Source: Eximiradius sp. (GTDB lineage: Bacteria > Bacteroidota > Ignavibacteria > Kapaibacteriales > UBA2268). Taken from it: 64,000 nucleotides of DNA. Positions 43,940 to 51,911 of the stretch are shown piece after piece. Positions within the stretch are counted from its first letter, which is position 1. Each line of letters begins with the position of its first letter. The stretch is taken from the NCBI GenBank assembly GCA_937127445.1, contig CAKZLY010000023.1, forward strand, positions 1 through 64,000, in the 5' to 3' direction. Made by a program: the position numbers and the translations under genes. The notes below the pieces were generated by a model. That model searched no databases and had not been told where the DNA came from. It worked only from the letters and a program-made list of their open reading frames with translations.

Positions 43940-45148
43940 ATGGGCAAGAATTTCAACATATATATAATTGATGATGAAAAGCAAATAGTGTTTTCACTAT
44001 GGAAAATTATTAATAAATTATATCCGAATATTGAAGTAAAGCTTTTTACAGACTCACTAAGCGCCTGGGAAGCGTTAATGAAAGAGGAAAATACTTCAAT
44101 TGTAATATGTGATTTAATAATGCCTGGAATGACTGGTTTGCAACTATTGAGAAAAATCAAAACTACTGAAAATACAAAGAATTTTTATTTTATTGCAATG
44201 TCGTCGAGCATAGAACCAGAAGTTAATATAAAAACTATTCAGCAAGGTGCTGATGATTTTTTAGTAAAGCCATTTTCGGTAGATGTATTTTTAGCTAAGG
44301 TGCGTGCTGCAATTAGAGTGGTTAAAATGATTAATTCAGAAGAGGACTACAAAGAAAAGATGAATGCATATGAGCAAGAGCTTGATAAAGCAGCACAGGC
44401 TATGATTGAACAAATTAAAAGATTTATTGAAATACGAATGCCGGAATTAGTTAAAAGACTGCCTAGAATTATTGAAGCTTCTGAGTTTATTGGCAAAGAA
44501 TTGTGTGAAACAATGCAAGAGGTCGAAAATATTAAGAAAGCGGCAGAATTATGTTTTTGTGGTAGAATAGGCTTAAATGAAAAGATTGTGGGAGCACCTG
44601 CAATGGCAAAAGGTATGGTTACCAAACCAGAGATGCTTGATATTCCCAAAAATTCGCGCGAAATGCTGTCACAAATCAAAGGAACCGAAAATATTGAACC
44701 AATTATTTATCATATATATGAAAACTTCGATGGAACGGGTTTCCCTGAGGGGAAAAAATCATGGGAAATTCCACTTGGTTCAAGGATTTTGCGTGTGGCA
44801 TTAGATTTTGAAGAACTAATGAAAAAAAATGCTGATAACCCTTCGAAAACAATTGAACAAATGTTTATAGAAGCAAGAAGGTTATATGACCACAGAGTAA
44901 TCACTTTCTATGATCAATATCTCGCATCGAGAGAAGTTTCGCGCGTTCTTGGAGTTAGGGGACGCGAATACGTTGTTGCAATTCACGAGCTGGACGAAAC
45001 AATGACAACGGCTCGCCATATTGTAACAGAATCAGGGCTAATACTTGTTGCCCCAAATGTAAATTTGAACGAAGAAAGAATTGAGCGTATAAGAACAATT
45101 AATAGAACTGACCCAATATTAGGTAAAATTTATATTAGGAATAAGTAA
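43940..45148 (+). CDS. Response regulator with degenerate HD-GYP-like domain
   Basis: 402 aa. The N-terminal receiver is intact (IYIIDDEKQIVFSLW, phosphoacceptor in IVICDLIMPGMTGLQLL, and DDFLVKPFSVD with the conserved Lys). The C-terminal part follows the HD-GYP layout, but its metal sites are lost. The usual LLHDIGKIG reads LCFCGRIG, and the usual HHExxDGTGYP reads IYENFDGTGFP. It keeps the DGTG turn and the following PLGSRILRVA pattern of the family. It probably cannot hydrolyse cyclic di-GMP and may act by binding. It is monocistronic and ends directly against the convergent small outer-membrane-like gene (no gap). Confidence 0.8.
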   Translation: MGKNFNIYIIDDEKQIVFSLWKIINKLYPNIEVKLFTDSLSAWEALMKEENTSIVICDLIMPGMTGLQLLRKIKTTENTKNFYFIAMSSSIEPEVNIKTIQQGADDFLVKPFSVDVFLAKVRAAIRVVKMINSEEDYKEKMNAYEQELDKAAQAMIEQIKRFIEIRMPELVKRLPRIIEASEFIGKELCETMQEVENIKKAAELCFCGRIGLNEKIVGAPAMAKGMVTKPEMLDIPKNSREMLSQIKGTENIEPIIYHIYENFDGTGFPEGKKSWEIPLGSRILRVALDFEELMKKNADNPSKTIEQMFIEARRLYDHRVITFYDQYLASREVSRVLGVRGREYVVAIHELDETMTTARHIVTESGLILVAPNVNLNEERIERIRTINRTDPILGKIYIRNK

Positions 45149-45724
45149 CTATTCCCATACATAAACTAATTGAGCATATACTCCACGCTTAGTATGCAAT
45201 CCAACTCCAATTCCAATGTTATCAGATAAATAATAATTTGCACCGGCACCAAATGCAATGCCTTGACTATTTTCAACTTTATACCTGTATCTACCTAATA
45301 CTTGCCCATTAGTGTTCACTTGCTTTGCTAAAACTGAATCTTGTTGAGTATAGTAACCAATACTACCAAAGAAATTCCAAGGGAACATTTCATAATGAAT
45401 CGCGCCGTCGAATGTAACAATTATTCCAGTATGTTTCTCTTCGACAAATCCGTTTGGCAAAGGTTGAGATGGATTTAGATTAACTCCTGTCGGTGGAATA
45501 CTTGAATATTTAGGAATTTTGTTTGCAAAACCAACAACTCCAATCGATAGGCTTGCAATCCAATATCGGAAACCAAATCCCATACTAAGTCCATCAGAAC
45601 CGCCGCCAAAATCGAACATAAGTCCTTTAAGCATTAAATTATCGTTTTCCGGAGGTTGAGCATTAGCAATATAATTGTGCGTGAAGAATGAGAAGATTAG
45701 AATTAAAGTAATAATTTTTTTCAT
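45149..45724 (-). CDS. Small secreted beta-barrel-like protein
   Basis: 191 aa from the ATG at 45724. A signal peptide (KKIITLILIFSFFTHNYIANA) is followed by alternating-residue beta strands rich in Gly, Tyr and Phe (GFGFRYWIASLSIGVVGF, IGIGVGLHTKRGVYAQLVYV). It ends in an aromatic strand (VYVWE), a pattern typical of outer-membrane barrels. No specific family was recognised. It abuts the regulator gene tail to tail with no gap. Function unknown. Confidence 0.7.
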   Translation of the reverse strand: MKKIITLILIFSFFTHNYIANAQPPENDNLMLKGLMFDFGGGSDGLSMGFGFRYWIASLSIGVVGFANKIPKYSSIPPTGVNLNPSQPLPNGFVEEKHTGIIVTFDGAIHYEMFPWNFFGSIGYYTQQDSVLAKQVNTNGQVLGRYRYKVENSQGIAFGAGANYYLSDNIGIGVGLHTKRGVYAQLVYVWE

Positions 45725-45840
45725 AGCAATTCTCAATATAGTATGACAACAATTTTAAAGTATTTGAATTAGTAATCTTAATTAAAAATAAAGATTTTTT
45801 TGTAAATTGAATAATAATTTCAATAATAATTTATTAAAGA

Positions 45841-46734
45841 ATGAGACGATTATCTTTTTTTATTGTAATTTTTGTATTAATAAATGCAATTTCCTGCACC
45901 AAAACTTCTTTTTCATCACAACAAACAAATTTTCTTGAAAATCAAGATACTTTTAAGAATATAATTGCTATTTTGCTTGAAAAAGGGACAGATACAAATT
46001 TTATATATCATCTGTTATCGAATGGTAAAACTCAATTCAGTGAAAAATACGTCAAAATAAATGTTACGGGATATTTAAGTAAGACAGATTACTCACACTT
46101 TTACAATAGTAGTTCGATTAATAGTACAAAAGAATTTATAGTAAAGAATCGCGAAATATTGGAACAAGCAGAAAGGCAATACGCGGTACCTAAGGAAATA
46201 ATTGCTTCGATTTTATGGGTTGAAACAAGGTTTGGTAATTTTTTAGGCACGCATCATATTGTCAGCGTGTTTCTCTCGACGGCAATGTGCAATGAACCAG
46301 AGTATATAAAGCTAAACGAAAAAGAAATAGAACTTAAATTTCCTGATGACAAGAAAAAACAAGATAGTTTAAAAATTGTCCTTAAAGAAAGATCAGAAAA
46401 AAAGTCTCAATGGGCAATTAATGAAATACTTGCATTAGAAACTATGAGAAATCGTTATAAAGTACCGATTGGAGATATTTACGGTTCGTGGGCTGGAGCG
46501 TTTGGAATTCCGCAGTTTTTGCCATCATCTTACATCAAGTATGCAATTGATGGAAACAATGATGGTGTAGTTGATTTATTTAATTTATCAGATGCTGTTT
46601 TCTCTGTGGCAAACTATTTGAAAAGCTACGGATGGAGCGAAAAGCCAAGCGAACAAAGAAGAGCAATATTTTCATACAATAATAGCACAGCGTATGTAGA
46701 AGCAGTGCTAAAACTTGCTGAATTTGCAAAATAA
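45841..46734 (+). CDS. Lytic murein transglycosylase, MltB-like
   Basis: 297 aa. The N-terminus has a possible lipoprotein signal (IVIFVLINAISC). The SLT_2/MltB core is visible: ERQYAVPKEIIASILWVETRFGNFLG with the catalytic Glu, then YGSWAGAFGIPQFLPSSYIKYA, NNDGVVDLFNLSDAVFSVANYL and GWSEKPSE. It cleaves peptidoglycan glycan strands to give 1,6-anhydro products. No SH3 or peptidoglycan-binding domain follows. It is a single-gene unit ending in a hairpin-rich intergenic region. Confidence 0.92.
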   Translation: MRRLSFFIVIFVLINAISCTKTSFSSQQTNFLENQDTFKNIIAILLEKGTDTNFIYHLLSNGKTQFSEKYVKINVTGYLSKTDYSHFYNSSSINSTKEFIVKNREILEQAERQYAVPKEIIASILWVETRFGNFLGTHHIVSVFLSTAMCNEPEYIKLNEKEIELKFPDDKKKQDSLKIVLKERSEKKSQWAINEILALETMRNRYKVPIGDIYGSWAGAFGIPQFLPSSYIKYAIDGNNDGVVDLFNLSDAVFSVANYLKSYGWSEKPSEQRRAIFSYNNSTAYVEAVLKLAEFAK

Positions 46735-46736
46735 AA

Positions 46737-46754
46737 CCCCCAAAAGGGGGCTTT
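46737..46754 (+). terminator. Terminator after the MltB-like gene
   Basis: CCCCC, AAAA loop, GGGGG, then C and TTT, starting two bases after the stop. Short but GC-pure; the T-run is weak. Confidence 0.6.
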
Positions 46755-46808
46755 GTGGCGTTTCCACCAAGTCGAAAACATAATTGGGGGGAATTAAGGT
46801 TTTCGACT
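46755..46808. other. Two further hairpins between mltB-like and umuD-like
   Basis: Right after the terminator is a 4-bp hairpin (GTGG/CCAC, 46755-46767), then a long imperfect hairpin at 46770-46808: AGTCGAAAAC pairs with GTTTTCGACT outside, TAATT pairs with AATTA inside, around a GGGGGG loop. It ends at the stop of the convergent umuD-like gene and may be its terminator or an RNA-stability element. It lacks a clear T-run. Confidence 0.55.
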
Positions 46809-47217
46809 AAATAGTTTTAATTGTAGAACGAACAACTCCCCAGATTTTGAGATTGTCGTTTTTCCCAACAATTATCGGTAAATAGTTCGGATTTTCAGAA
46901 ATCAATGTTACACAATGCTCCTCAAATTTAATTTTCTTAACCACAAGTTTTGAATTGATTTCTGCGACAACTATATCGCCATTTTTCACTGTTTTATATT
47001 TATCAACAAGTAAAATATCTCCATTATGAATGGAAGCACCAACCATTGAATCGCCTTTAACGCGAATTAAGAAGCAACTTTCTGGATTATCAACTACGTA
47101 TGAAGCAATATTAAAATTACTGTAGGAGAATGTATAAGTATTATTAAAAGAATCATCACCGAATAGTTTAATATTGTATTGCTTTTTCTCTACATCAAAT
47201 TTTTCGAAAACCCTCAT
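46807..47217 (-). CDS. UmuD-like S24 peptidase
   Basis: 136 aa from the ATG at 47217, which has GAGGGA at good spacing; the longer frame from 47283 is not supported. The S24 catalytic dyad is in place: Ser57 in IRVKGDSMVGASI and Lys94 in KLVVKKIKF, nearly the same positions as in E. coli UmuD (60 and 97). The segment following, ITLISENPNYLPIIV-like (written here as LISENPNYLPII), also fits. UmuD self-cleaves and joins UmuC in translesion DNA polymerase V. No Cys-Gly or Ala-Gly cleavage pair is visible in the N-terminus, and no umuC is adjacent. A LexA-type repressor is unlikely because there is no DNA-binding domain. Confidence 0.8.
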   Translation of the reverse strand: MRVFEKFDVEKKQYNIKLFGDDSFNNTYTFSYSNFNIASYVVDNPESCFLIRVKGDSMVGASIHNGDILLVDKYKTVKNGDIVVAEINSKLVVKKIKFEEHCVTLISENPNYLPIIVGKNDNLKIWGVVRSTIKTI

Positions 47218-47347
47218 TGTTCCCTCGTAAATATATATACAATCATACGATATCATTTTTTGTGCCAAATTTTTAAATAACAACGAAAAATATGTTGATA
47301 TTTAAAAAATTATTATAAAAAATGAGGGAAAAACGTTTGAAAGATTG

Positions 47348-47420
47348 AGCGAAAGACGAGACTCGAACTCGCGACCCCAACCTTGGCAAGGTTGTGCTCT
47401 ACCAACTGAGCTACTTTCGC
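47348..47420 (-). tRNA. tRNA-Gly (GCC)
   Basis: 73 nt. The minus strand folds into the full cloverleaf: acceptor GCGAAAG/CTTTCGC, D stem GCTC/GAGC, anticodon stem CAACC/GGTTG with loop TTGCCAA (anticodon GCC), T arm GCGAG/CTCGT with TTCGAGT loop, and discriminator T. The 3' CCA is not encoded (CAA follows). A TAnnTTTG element lies 21 nt upstream. The gap 47218-47615 holds only this tRNA, its promoter, AT-rich sequence and the palindrome just before the next gene. Confidence 0.97.
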
Positions 47421-47441
47421 TTCTTGCACAAAGAACTGGCA

Positions 47442-47449
47442 CAAAAATA
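47442..47449 (-). promoter_or_regulatory. TAnnTTTG -7 element for tRNA-Gly
   Basis: TATTTTTG on the minus strand, ending 21 nt before the mature tRNA 5' end; a T-run lies 13 nt upstream. Confidence 0.5.
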
Positions 47450-47587
47450 AGAAGTGTTCAGGAAAATAGCAAAAAATTTGTGTTGTGAATGCATAAATTT
47501 CAGTTAGTAGTATAATTTTTTATTGGCTTCAAAAGCAGCATTATGCAAAAGAAACACAGAAGAATAAACTATTTTTCATATTAATAC

Positions 47588-47601
47588 TTCTTATATAAGA
47601 A
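47588..47601. other. Palindrome before the 47616 gene
   Basis: TTCTTATATAAGAA, a perfect 14-nt palindrome just upstream of the AGGAG ribosome-binding site. Possible operator or small RNA hairpin. Confidence 0.35.
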
Positions 47602-47615
47602 AAGGAGTAATTTTT

Positions 47616-47990
47616 GTGCTAACAATTGAAAAGCAGATATTAGTGGTCAATACTATTGTTGACTCGCTTGAAGAGCTTAACAAAATATTGAGAATGAACA
47701 CAAAAATATCCGAACAAATTCATTCAACAATTGGTGAAATTCTCAGGTTTATGGGAAAAGTATTAAAGAATTTACCTGAAATGCTTATTTCTAAAAAGAA
47801 GATTATGTATAATAAACAAGATATTATTTATTTTTATGACGAAATGATGAAAGCCTGGCAAGATTTTTTTGAAAATCGTGATAATTTTTTCAATTCTTAC
47901 GAAACTTTTTCGCTAATATGGAAAGATTATCAAAAATTGCTAAATAATCTTGAAAATAGCGCAACTACAATATATATTTCACTGAATTAA
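47616..47990 (+). CDS. Hypothetical helical protein
   Basis: 124 aa, family not recognised. It is almost entirely predicted helix, with heptad-like segments (VVNTIVDSLEELNKILRM, EMMKAWQDFFENRDNF) and no signal peptide, membrane helix or cysteine. The GTG start at 47616 has AGGAG 8 nt upstream. It starts a co-directional run and lies 17 nt before the rhomboid gene. The shape resembles small cytoplasmic chaperone or regulator proteins, but nothing more can be said. Confidence 0.65.
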   Translation: MLTIEKQILVVNTIVDSLEELNKILRMNTKISEQIHSTIGEILRFMGKVLKNLPEMLISKKKIMYNKQDIIYFYDEMMKAWQDFFENRDNFFNSYETFSLIWKDYQKLLNNLENSATTIYISLN

Positions 47991-48007
47991 GATAGGATCC
48001 TTTAAAA

Positions 48008-48973
48008 ATGAGTTATTATGGATTTAGAAGATTTAGCCTGTTTCCGCCAGTAATAAAGACTATAATGCTGATAAATGTTATAGTTTTTATTGTTCAGCAT
48101 TTGATGCTATCAATTTTTACAATTGGTGGAGTGCCTCTTGATAGGATAATTATTTATTATTTCGCATTGCAACCATTTTTCGATGGTTCTGATATTATCA
48201 CGAATAATACATTCTATATTTGGCAATTACTAACATATCAATTTCTACACGCTAATTTTTGGCATATTTTCTTTAATATGTTTGTTTTGTGGATGTTTGG
48301 GACAGAACTCGAAGATGAGTGGGGACAAGGTAAATTTTTAGCGTTTTATCTATTATCAGGTATTGGAGCGGGAATAACGCATTTAATTGCAAGCCCAATG
48401 TTGGGAACAATTGCACCAACTGTGGGTGCGTCGGGAGCAATTTATGGAATTTTGTTAGCTTTTGGGCTTTCCTATCCAGATAGACCAATATATATGTTCC
48501 CATTTTTCATCCCTATTAAAGCTAAAATTTTCGTTATTGTGATGATTGCAATAGAACTAATTTTTGGTTTTTCAGTTAACGACCAGATTGCACGGTTCGC
48601 ACATTTAGGTGGAGCAGCAACAGGATTTTTTCTCTTAAAATTCGGTGATAAACTTGGAATTTACGCTGTAGCTGAAAGACTCTTTAGACGAAAAGCACCC
48701 AAAAAATATGATTTTGATGATTATTTCACACAACGAACCAAGTTTGAGAAAGAACCCAAAGTTTATTCATTCACTAATAAACCCGACAATTTAAACTATA
48801 CAATTTGCAAAGAGGAGACACCTTCTTCCACGAAAATTGTAATTACTATTAACGGTGAAAACATTACTCAAAACCAAATTGATGAAATACTTGATAAAAT
48901 TTCTGCAAGCGGTTATCAAAGTCTTACAGACAGAGAAAAGCATATCCTTATTGAATTAAGCAAGAAGTTGTAG
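48008..48973 (+). CDS. Rhomboid intramembrane serine protease with C-terminal tail
   Basis: 321 aa. Six core helices; the second helix carries HANFWHIFFNMFVLW, the active-site serine is in GASGAIYGI and the catalytic His is in HLGGAATGF. The last 90 residues form a cytoplasmic extension ending ILDKISASGYQSLTDREKHIL, matching the DUF6576 tail common in Bacteroidota and Chlorobi rhomboids. It cleaves transmembrane substrates; targets are unknown. ispG starts 2 nt after its stop. Confidence 0.93.
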   Translation: MSYYGFRRFSLFPPVIKTIMLINVIVFIVQHLMLSIFTIGGVPLDRIIIYYFALQPFFDGSDIITNNTFYIWQLLTYQFLHANFWHIFFNMFVLWMFGTELEDEWGQGKFLAFYLLSGIGAGITHLIASPMLGTIAPTVGASGAIYGILLAFGLSYPDRPIYMFPFFIPIKAKIFVIVMIAIELIFGFSVNDQIARFAHLGGAATGFFLLKFGDKLGIYAVAERLFRRKAPKKYDFDDYFTQRTKFEKEPKVYSFTNKPDNLNYTICKEETPSSTKIVITINGENITQNQIDEILDKISASGYQSLTDREKHILIELSKKL

Positions 48974-48975
48974 AA

Positions 48976-50031
48976 ATGCAATTTGAAAGAAAAATCACAA
49001 AAAAAATATTGGTCGGCGACATAGAGATTGGTGGTGGCTCGCCTATCACTATTCAAACAATGACGAAAACAAGAACATCAGATACAATTGCAACCTTGAA
49101 ACAAATTGAACAGGTAGCACTTGCAGGCGCTGATATTGTACGAGTAACAGTAAATGATGAAGAAGCCGCTAATGCAATGAAAGAAATATGCAAGCTTTCC
49201 CCTATTCCAGTAGTTGCAGATATACATTTTAATTACATATTTGCAATGAAATCGATTGAAGCTGGTGTTGCAAAAGTACGAATTAATCCTGGGAATATTG
49301 GTTCGAACGAAAGAATTAAAAAAGTGCTTGATGCAGCAAAGATAAATAGAATCCCTATTAGAATTGGTGTGAACTCAGGTTCGTTGGAAAAAGATATTTT
49401 GGAGAAGTATGGTCATCCAACAGCAGAGGCTTTGGCTGAAAGTGCTATGCGGCACGTTCAAATAGCAAATGATTTTAATTTTGATGATATATGCATATCT
49501 GTAAAATCCACAAGTGTGAAGTTAACTATTGAAGCTTATCGATTGTTATCAGAAAAGACTAATTATCCTTTGCATCTGGGAGTTACCGAAGCAGGAACTT
49601 TTTTAAGTGGGACAATAAAATCTGCGGTTGGAATTGGCAGTCTGCTTGCAGAAGGTATAGGCGACACAATCAGGGTTTCATTAACAGACGACCCAGTTCG
49701 AGAAGTCGAAGTTGCACGAGAAATTTTACAATCACTTGACCTAAAAGAAAAATATATTGAAATTATTTCTTGTCCAACTTGTGGTAGATTACAGGTTGAT
49801 CTAATTCCAATTGCAAAACAATTGCAGGAAAAAGTTCGTCCTATTAAAAAAAAGATTAAAGTAGCATTAATGGGTTGTGCAGTAAATGGTCCAGGGGAAG
49901 CAAAAGAAGCAGATATTGGAGTTGCTTGCGGCAACGGAGAAGCATTGCTTTTCAAGAAGGGAGAAATAATTGGTAAAATCCCAGAAGAGAAAATATTAGA
50001 AATATTAATAGAAGAAATTGAAAAATACTAA
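48976..50031 (+). CDS. ispG: (E)-4-hydroxy-3-methylbut-2-enyl-diphosphate synthase
   Basis: MEP pathway enzyme that converts MEcPP to HMBPP using a [4Fe-4S] cluster, 351 aa. The TIM-barrel half (ITIQTMTKTRTSD, VRINPGNIG, IPIRIGVNSGSLE) and the cluster-binding half (SCPTCGR with Cys266 and Cys269, then MGCAVNGPGE with Cys301 and Glu308) are contiguous. There is no middle insertion domain. Most Bacteroidota and Chlorobi carry a long IspG with a large insert, so this short, E. coli-like form is notable. It follows the rhomboid gene and precedes uspA. Confidence 0.95.
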   Translation: MQFERKITKKILVGDIEIGGGSPITIQTMTKTRTSDTIATLKQIEQVALAGADIVRVTVNDEEAANAMKEICKLSPIPVVADIHFNYIFAMKSIEAGVAKVRINPGNIGSNERIKKVLDAAKINRIPIRIGVNSGSLEKDILEKYGHPTAEALAESAMRHVQIANDFNFDDICISVKSTSVKLTIEAYRLLSEKTNYPLHLGVTEAGTFLSGTIKSAVGIGSLLAEGIGDTIRVSLTDDPVREVEVAREILQSLDLKEKYIEIISCPTCGRLQVDLIPIAKQLQEKVRPIKKKIKVALMGCAVNGPGEAKEADIGVACGNGEALLFKKGEIIGKIPEEKILEILIEEIEKY

Positions 50032-50046
50032 TCATAAAGGTGAAAT

Positions 50047-50502
50047 ATGCCTTTTAAAAACATTCTAATACCGACTGATTTTTTCGAGGGATTTGAAGTA
50101 GCATTAGAATATGCTAAAAAAATTGCAGAGTGTGGCAATTCTACTTTGCATATTCTGCACGTTATTGAACCGTCGTTGTATCCATCTGATATGGGATTCG
50201 GTCATTTAAGTTATGTTGATATAGAAAAAGAATTAATGAATAGCTCAAAATCAGAAATAGAAAAGATTGAACAATCATTATCTGCTGAAAATTATAAGGT
50301 TAAGACAACAATACTTTTCGGTAGAGCTTCTGACCAAATAGTTGAATATGCCAAAAACAATAATATCGACATAATTTGCATTACAACCACGGGCAGAAGT
50401 TCATTCGATAGGTTTATTTTTGGTAGCACTACCGAAAAAGTATTACGCAAAGCAGAATGTCCGGTTTTATCGATTAAAATACCAGTAAAATCAAATGATT
50501 AA
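50047..50502 (+). CDS. Universal stress protein
   Basis: 151 aa UspA-fold protein. NILIPTDFFEGFEVALEYA at the N-terminus and IICITTTGRSSFDRFIFGSTTEKVL with the ATP-binding GSTTEKV match the ATP-binding subgroup. A short loop is present between strands 2 and 3. It lies 15 nt after ispG and its stop overlaps the following HAD gene by 8 nt, so it belongs to the same transcript. The specific role is not inferable. Confidence 0.92.
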   Translation: MPFKNILIPTDFFEGFEVALEYAKKIAECGNSTLHILHVIEPSLYPSDMGFGHLSYVDIEKELMNSSKSEIEKIEQSLSAENYKVKTTILFGRASDQIVEYAKNNNIDIICITTTGRSSFDRFIFGSTTEKVLRKAECPVLSIKIPVKSND

Positions 50503-51088
50503 GAATATTGTTATTGACTTTGGGAATGTTATCTATAAAGTTGATTTGCTTGCAGCACACAGAAAGTATTATGAAATTGCTAAAAGCACTGGTGTATTAC
50601 TCGATTTCAATATTTTAAATGGTATAATAGATAAATATGAATGCGGTAAAATAAATACAAATGAATTTAGAAATAATATCAGGAATTTGCTTCGTTGGAA
50701 AGCATCAGATGAAGAATTTGATTTAGTATGGAATAGTATATTAATCGAACCATTTGAATATTCGGAAGAAGCAATAAATAAACTTTCAGAAAAATGTAAT
50801 CTATATTTGCTCAGCAACACAAGTCCATTGCATTACGAGAGATTTTATAATGAAATGAAGCAAATTTTTAATAAGTTCAATAAACTATATTTTTCATTTC
50901 AAGTAGGATATAAAAAGCCTTCCGCTCCGATATACAAACACACCCTTAGAGAATCACAAATAATCGCACAAGAAACAATATTCCTTGATGATATTCAAGA
51001 AAATATTGATAAGTTCGTTTTGTTAGGTGTTCAGGGAATTAAAATTTCAGACAATTTTACATTAAAAGATTTTGCATTAAGTTTTTAA
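50495..51088 (+). CDS. HAD-superfamily hydrolase
   Basis: 197 aa. HAD motif I is VIDFGNVIYKVD (nucleophile Asp, with the acid/base position replaced by Asn, as in some HAD-IA members), with YLLSNTSPLHY as motif II, a conserved Lys in VGYKKPSAPIY and IFLDDIQENID as motif IV. The cap is helical. Members hydrolyse sugar or other phosphates or haloacids; the substrate is unknown. It overlaps the uspA end by 8 nt and is the last gene before the SDR promoter. Confidence 0.85.
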   Translation: MIKNIVIDFGNVIYKVDLLAAHRKYYEIAKSTGVLLDFNILNGIIDKYECGKINTNEFRNNIRNLLRWKASDEEFDLVWNSILIEPFEYSEEAINKLSEKCNLYLLSNTSPLHYERFYNEMKQIFNKFNKLYFSFQVGYKKPSAPIYKHTLRESQIIAQETIFLDDIQENIDKFVLLGVQGIKISDNFTLKDFALSF

Positions 51089-51105
51089 TTTTTACATATT
51101 TTCAT

Positions 51106-51113
51106 TATTTTTG
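51106..51113 (+). promoter_or_regulatory. TAnnTTTG -7 element for the SDR gene
   Basis: TATTTTTG, ending 24 nt before the ATG at 51138. A start at 51111 would lie within the promoter, so the later start is favoured. Confidence 0.5.
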
Positions 51114-51137
51114 TATTTATTTAATCGAAAAATAATT

Positions 51138-51890
51138 ATGATTGTATTAATTACCGGTGCTACATCCGGAATTGGGAGGGCTTGTTGCTACGAATTTGCA
51201 TCGAAAGGTGCAGATTTAATTATTTTAGCACGCCGCAAAGAGAAACTCAATGAAATTGCATCTGATATTCAAAGCAAATTCAATGTCAAAGTGATTACTC
51301 GTGTATGTGATGTTCGGCACTTTCAGCAAGTGAAAGAAACTATTGATAGTTTGCCTGCCGAATGGAAAGCAATTGATGTATTAATTAATAATGCGGGACT
51401 AGCGAGAGGATTAGAGAAAATCCAGGATGGATTTATTGAGAAATGGGAAGAAATGATAGATACTAACGTAAAAGGACTATTATACGTAACTCGTTGTATA
51501 TTGCCGATAATGATTGAAAGAAATTATGGTGATATTATTAATATTGGTTCAATTGCAGGACACGAGGTTTATCCAGGAGGCAACGTATATTGTGGCACAA
51601 AATTTGCGGAACGTGCAATCTCGAAAGGAATGACTATTGACACAAATGGTTATAATATTAGAGTATGTAGTATAGACCCAGGGATGGTTGAAACTGAATT
51701 CTCATTGGTTAGGTTTGATAACGATGCAGAGCGTGCTGCAAATGTTTATAAAGGACTTGAAGCACTGAAAGGCAAAGATATTGCTCGAATTGCTTCATTT
51801 ATTGTGCAACAACCACGCCACGTAAATATTCAAAGCATTGTGTTGACACCAACACAGCAGGCGACTGCAACTATTGTTTCGAGGAAATAA
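51138..51890 (+). CDS. Short-chain dehydrogenase (YdfG-like)
   Basis: 250 aa Rossmann oxidoreductase. Motifs: VLITGATSGIGRACC (TGxxxGIG), NNAGLARGLEKIQDG, NIGSIAGHEVYPGGNVYCGTKFA with the Ser, Tyr and Lys of the active site, and DPGMVETEFSLVRF. The NNAGLARGL and TEFSxVRF blocks match the YdfG family of NADP-dependent 3-hydroxy acid/serine dehydrogenases. The exact substrate remains open. The ATG at 51138 is chosen by homology and the upstream promoter. Confidence 0.93.
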   Translation: MIVLITGATSGIGRACCYEFASKGADLIILARRKEKLNEIASDIQSKFNVKVITRVCDVRHFQQVKETIDSLPAEWKAIDVLINNAGLARGLEKIQDGFIEKWEEMIDTNVKGLLYVTRCILPIMIERNYGDIINIGSIAGHEVYPGGNVYCGTKFAERAISKGMTIDTNGYNIRVCSIDPGMVETEFSLVRFDNDAERAANVYKGLEALKGKDIARIASFIVQQPRHVNIQSIVLTPTQQATATIVSRK

Positions 51891-51911
51891 TAATATTATT
51901 AGAAGGATACA

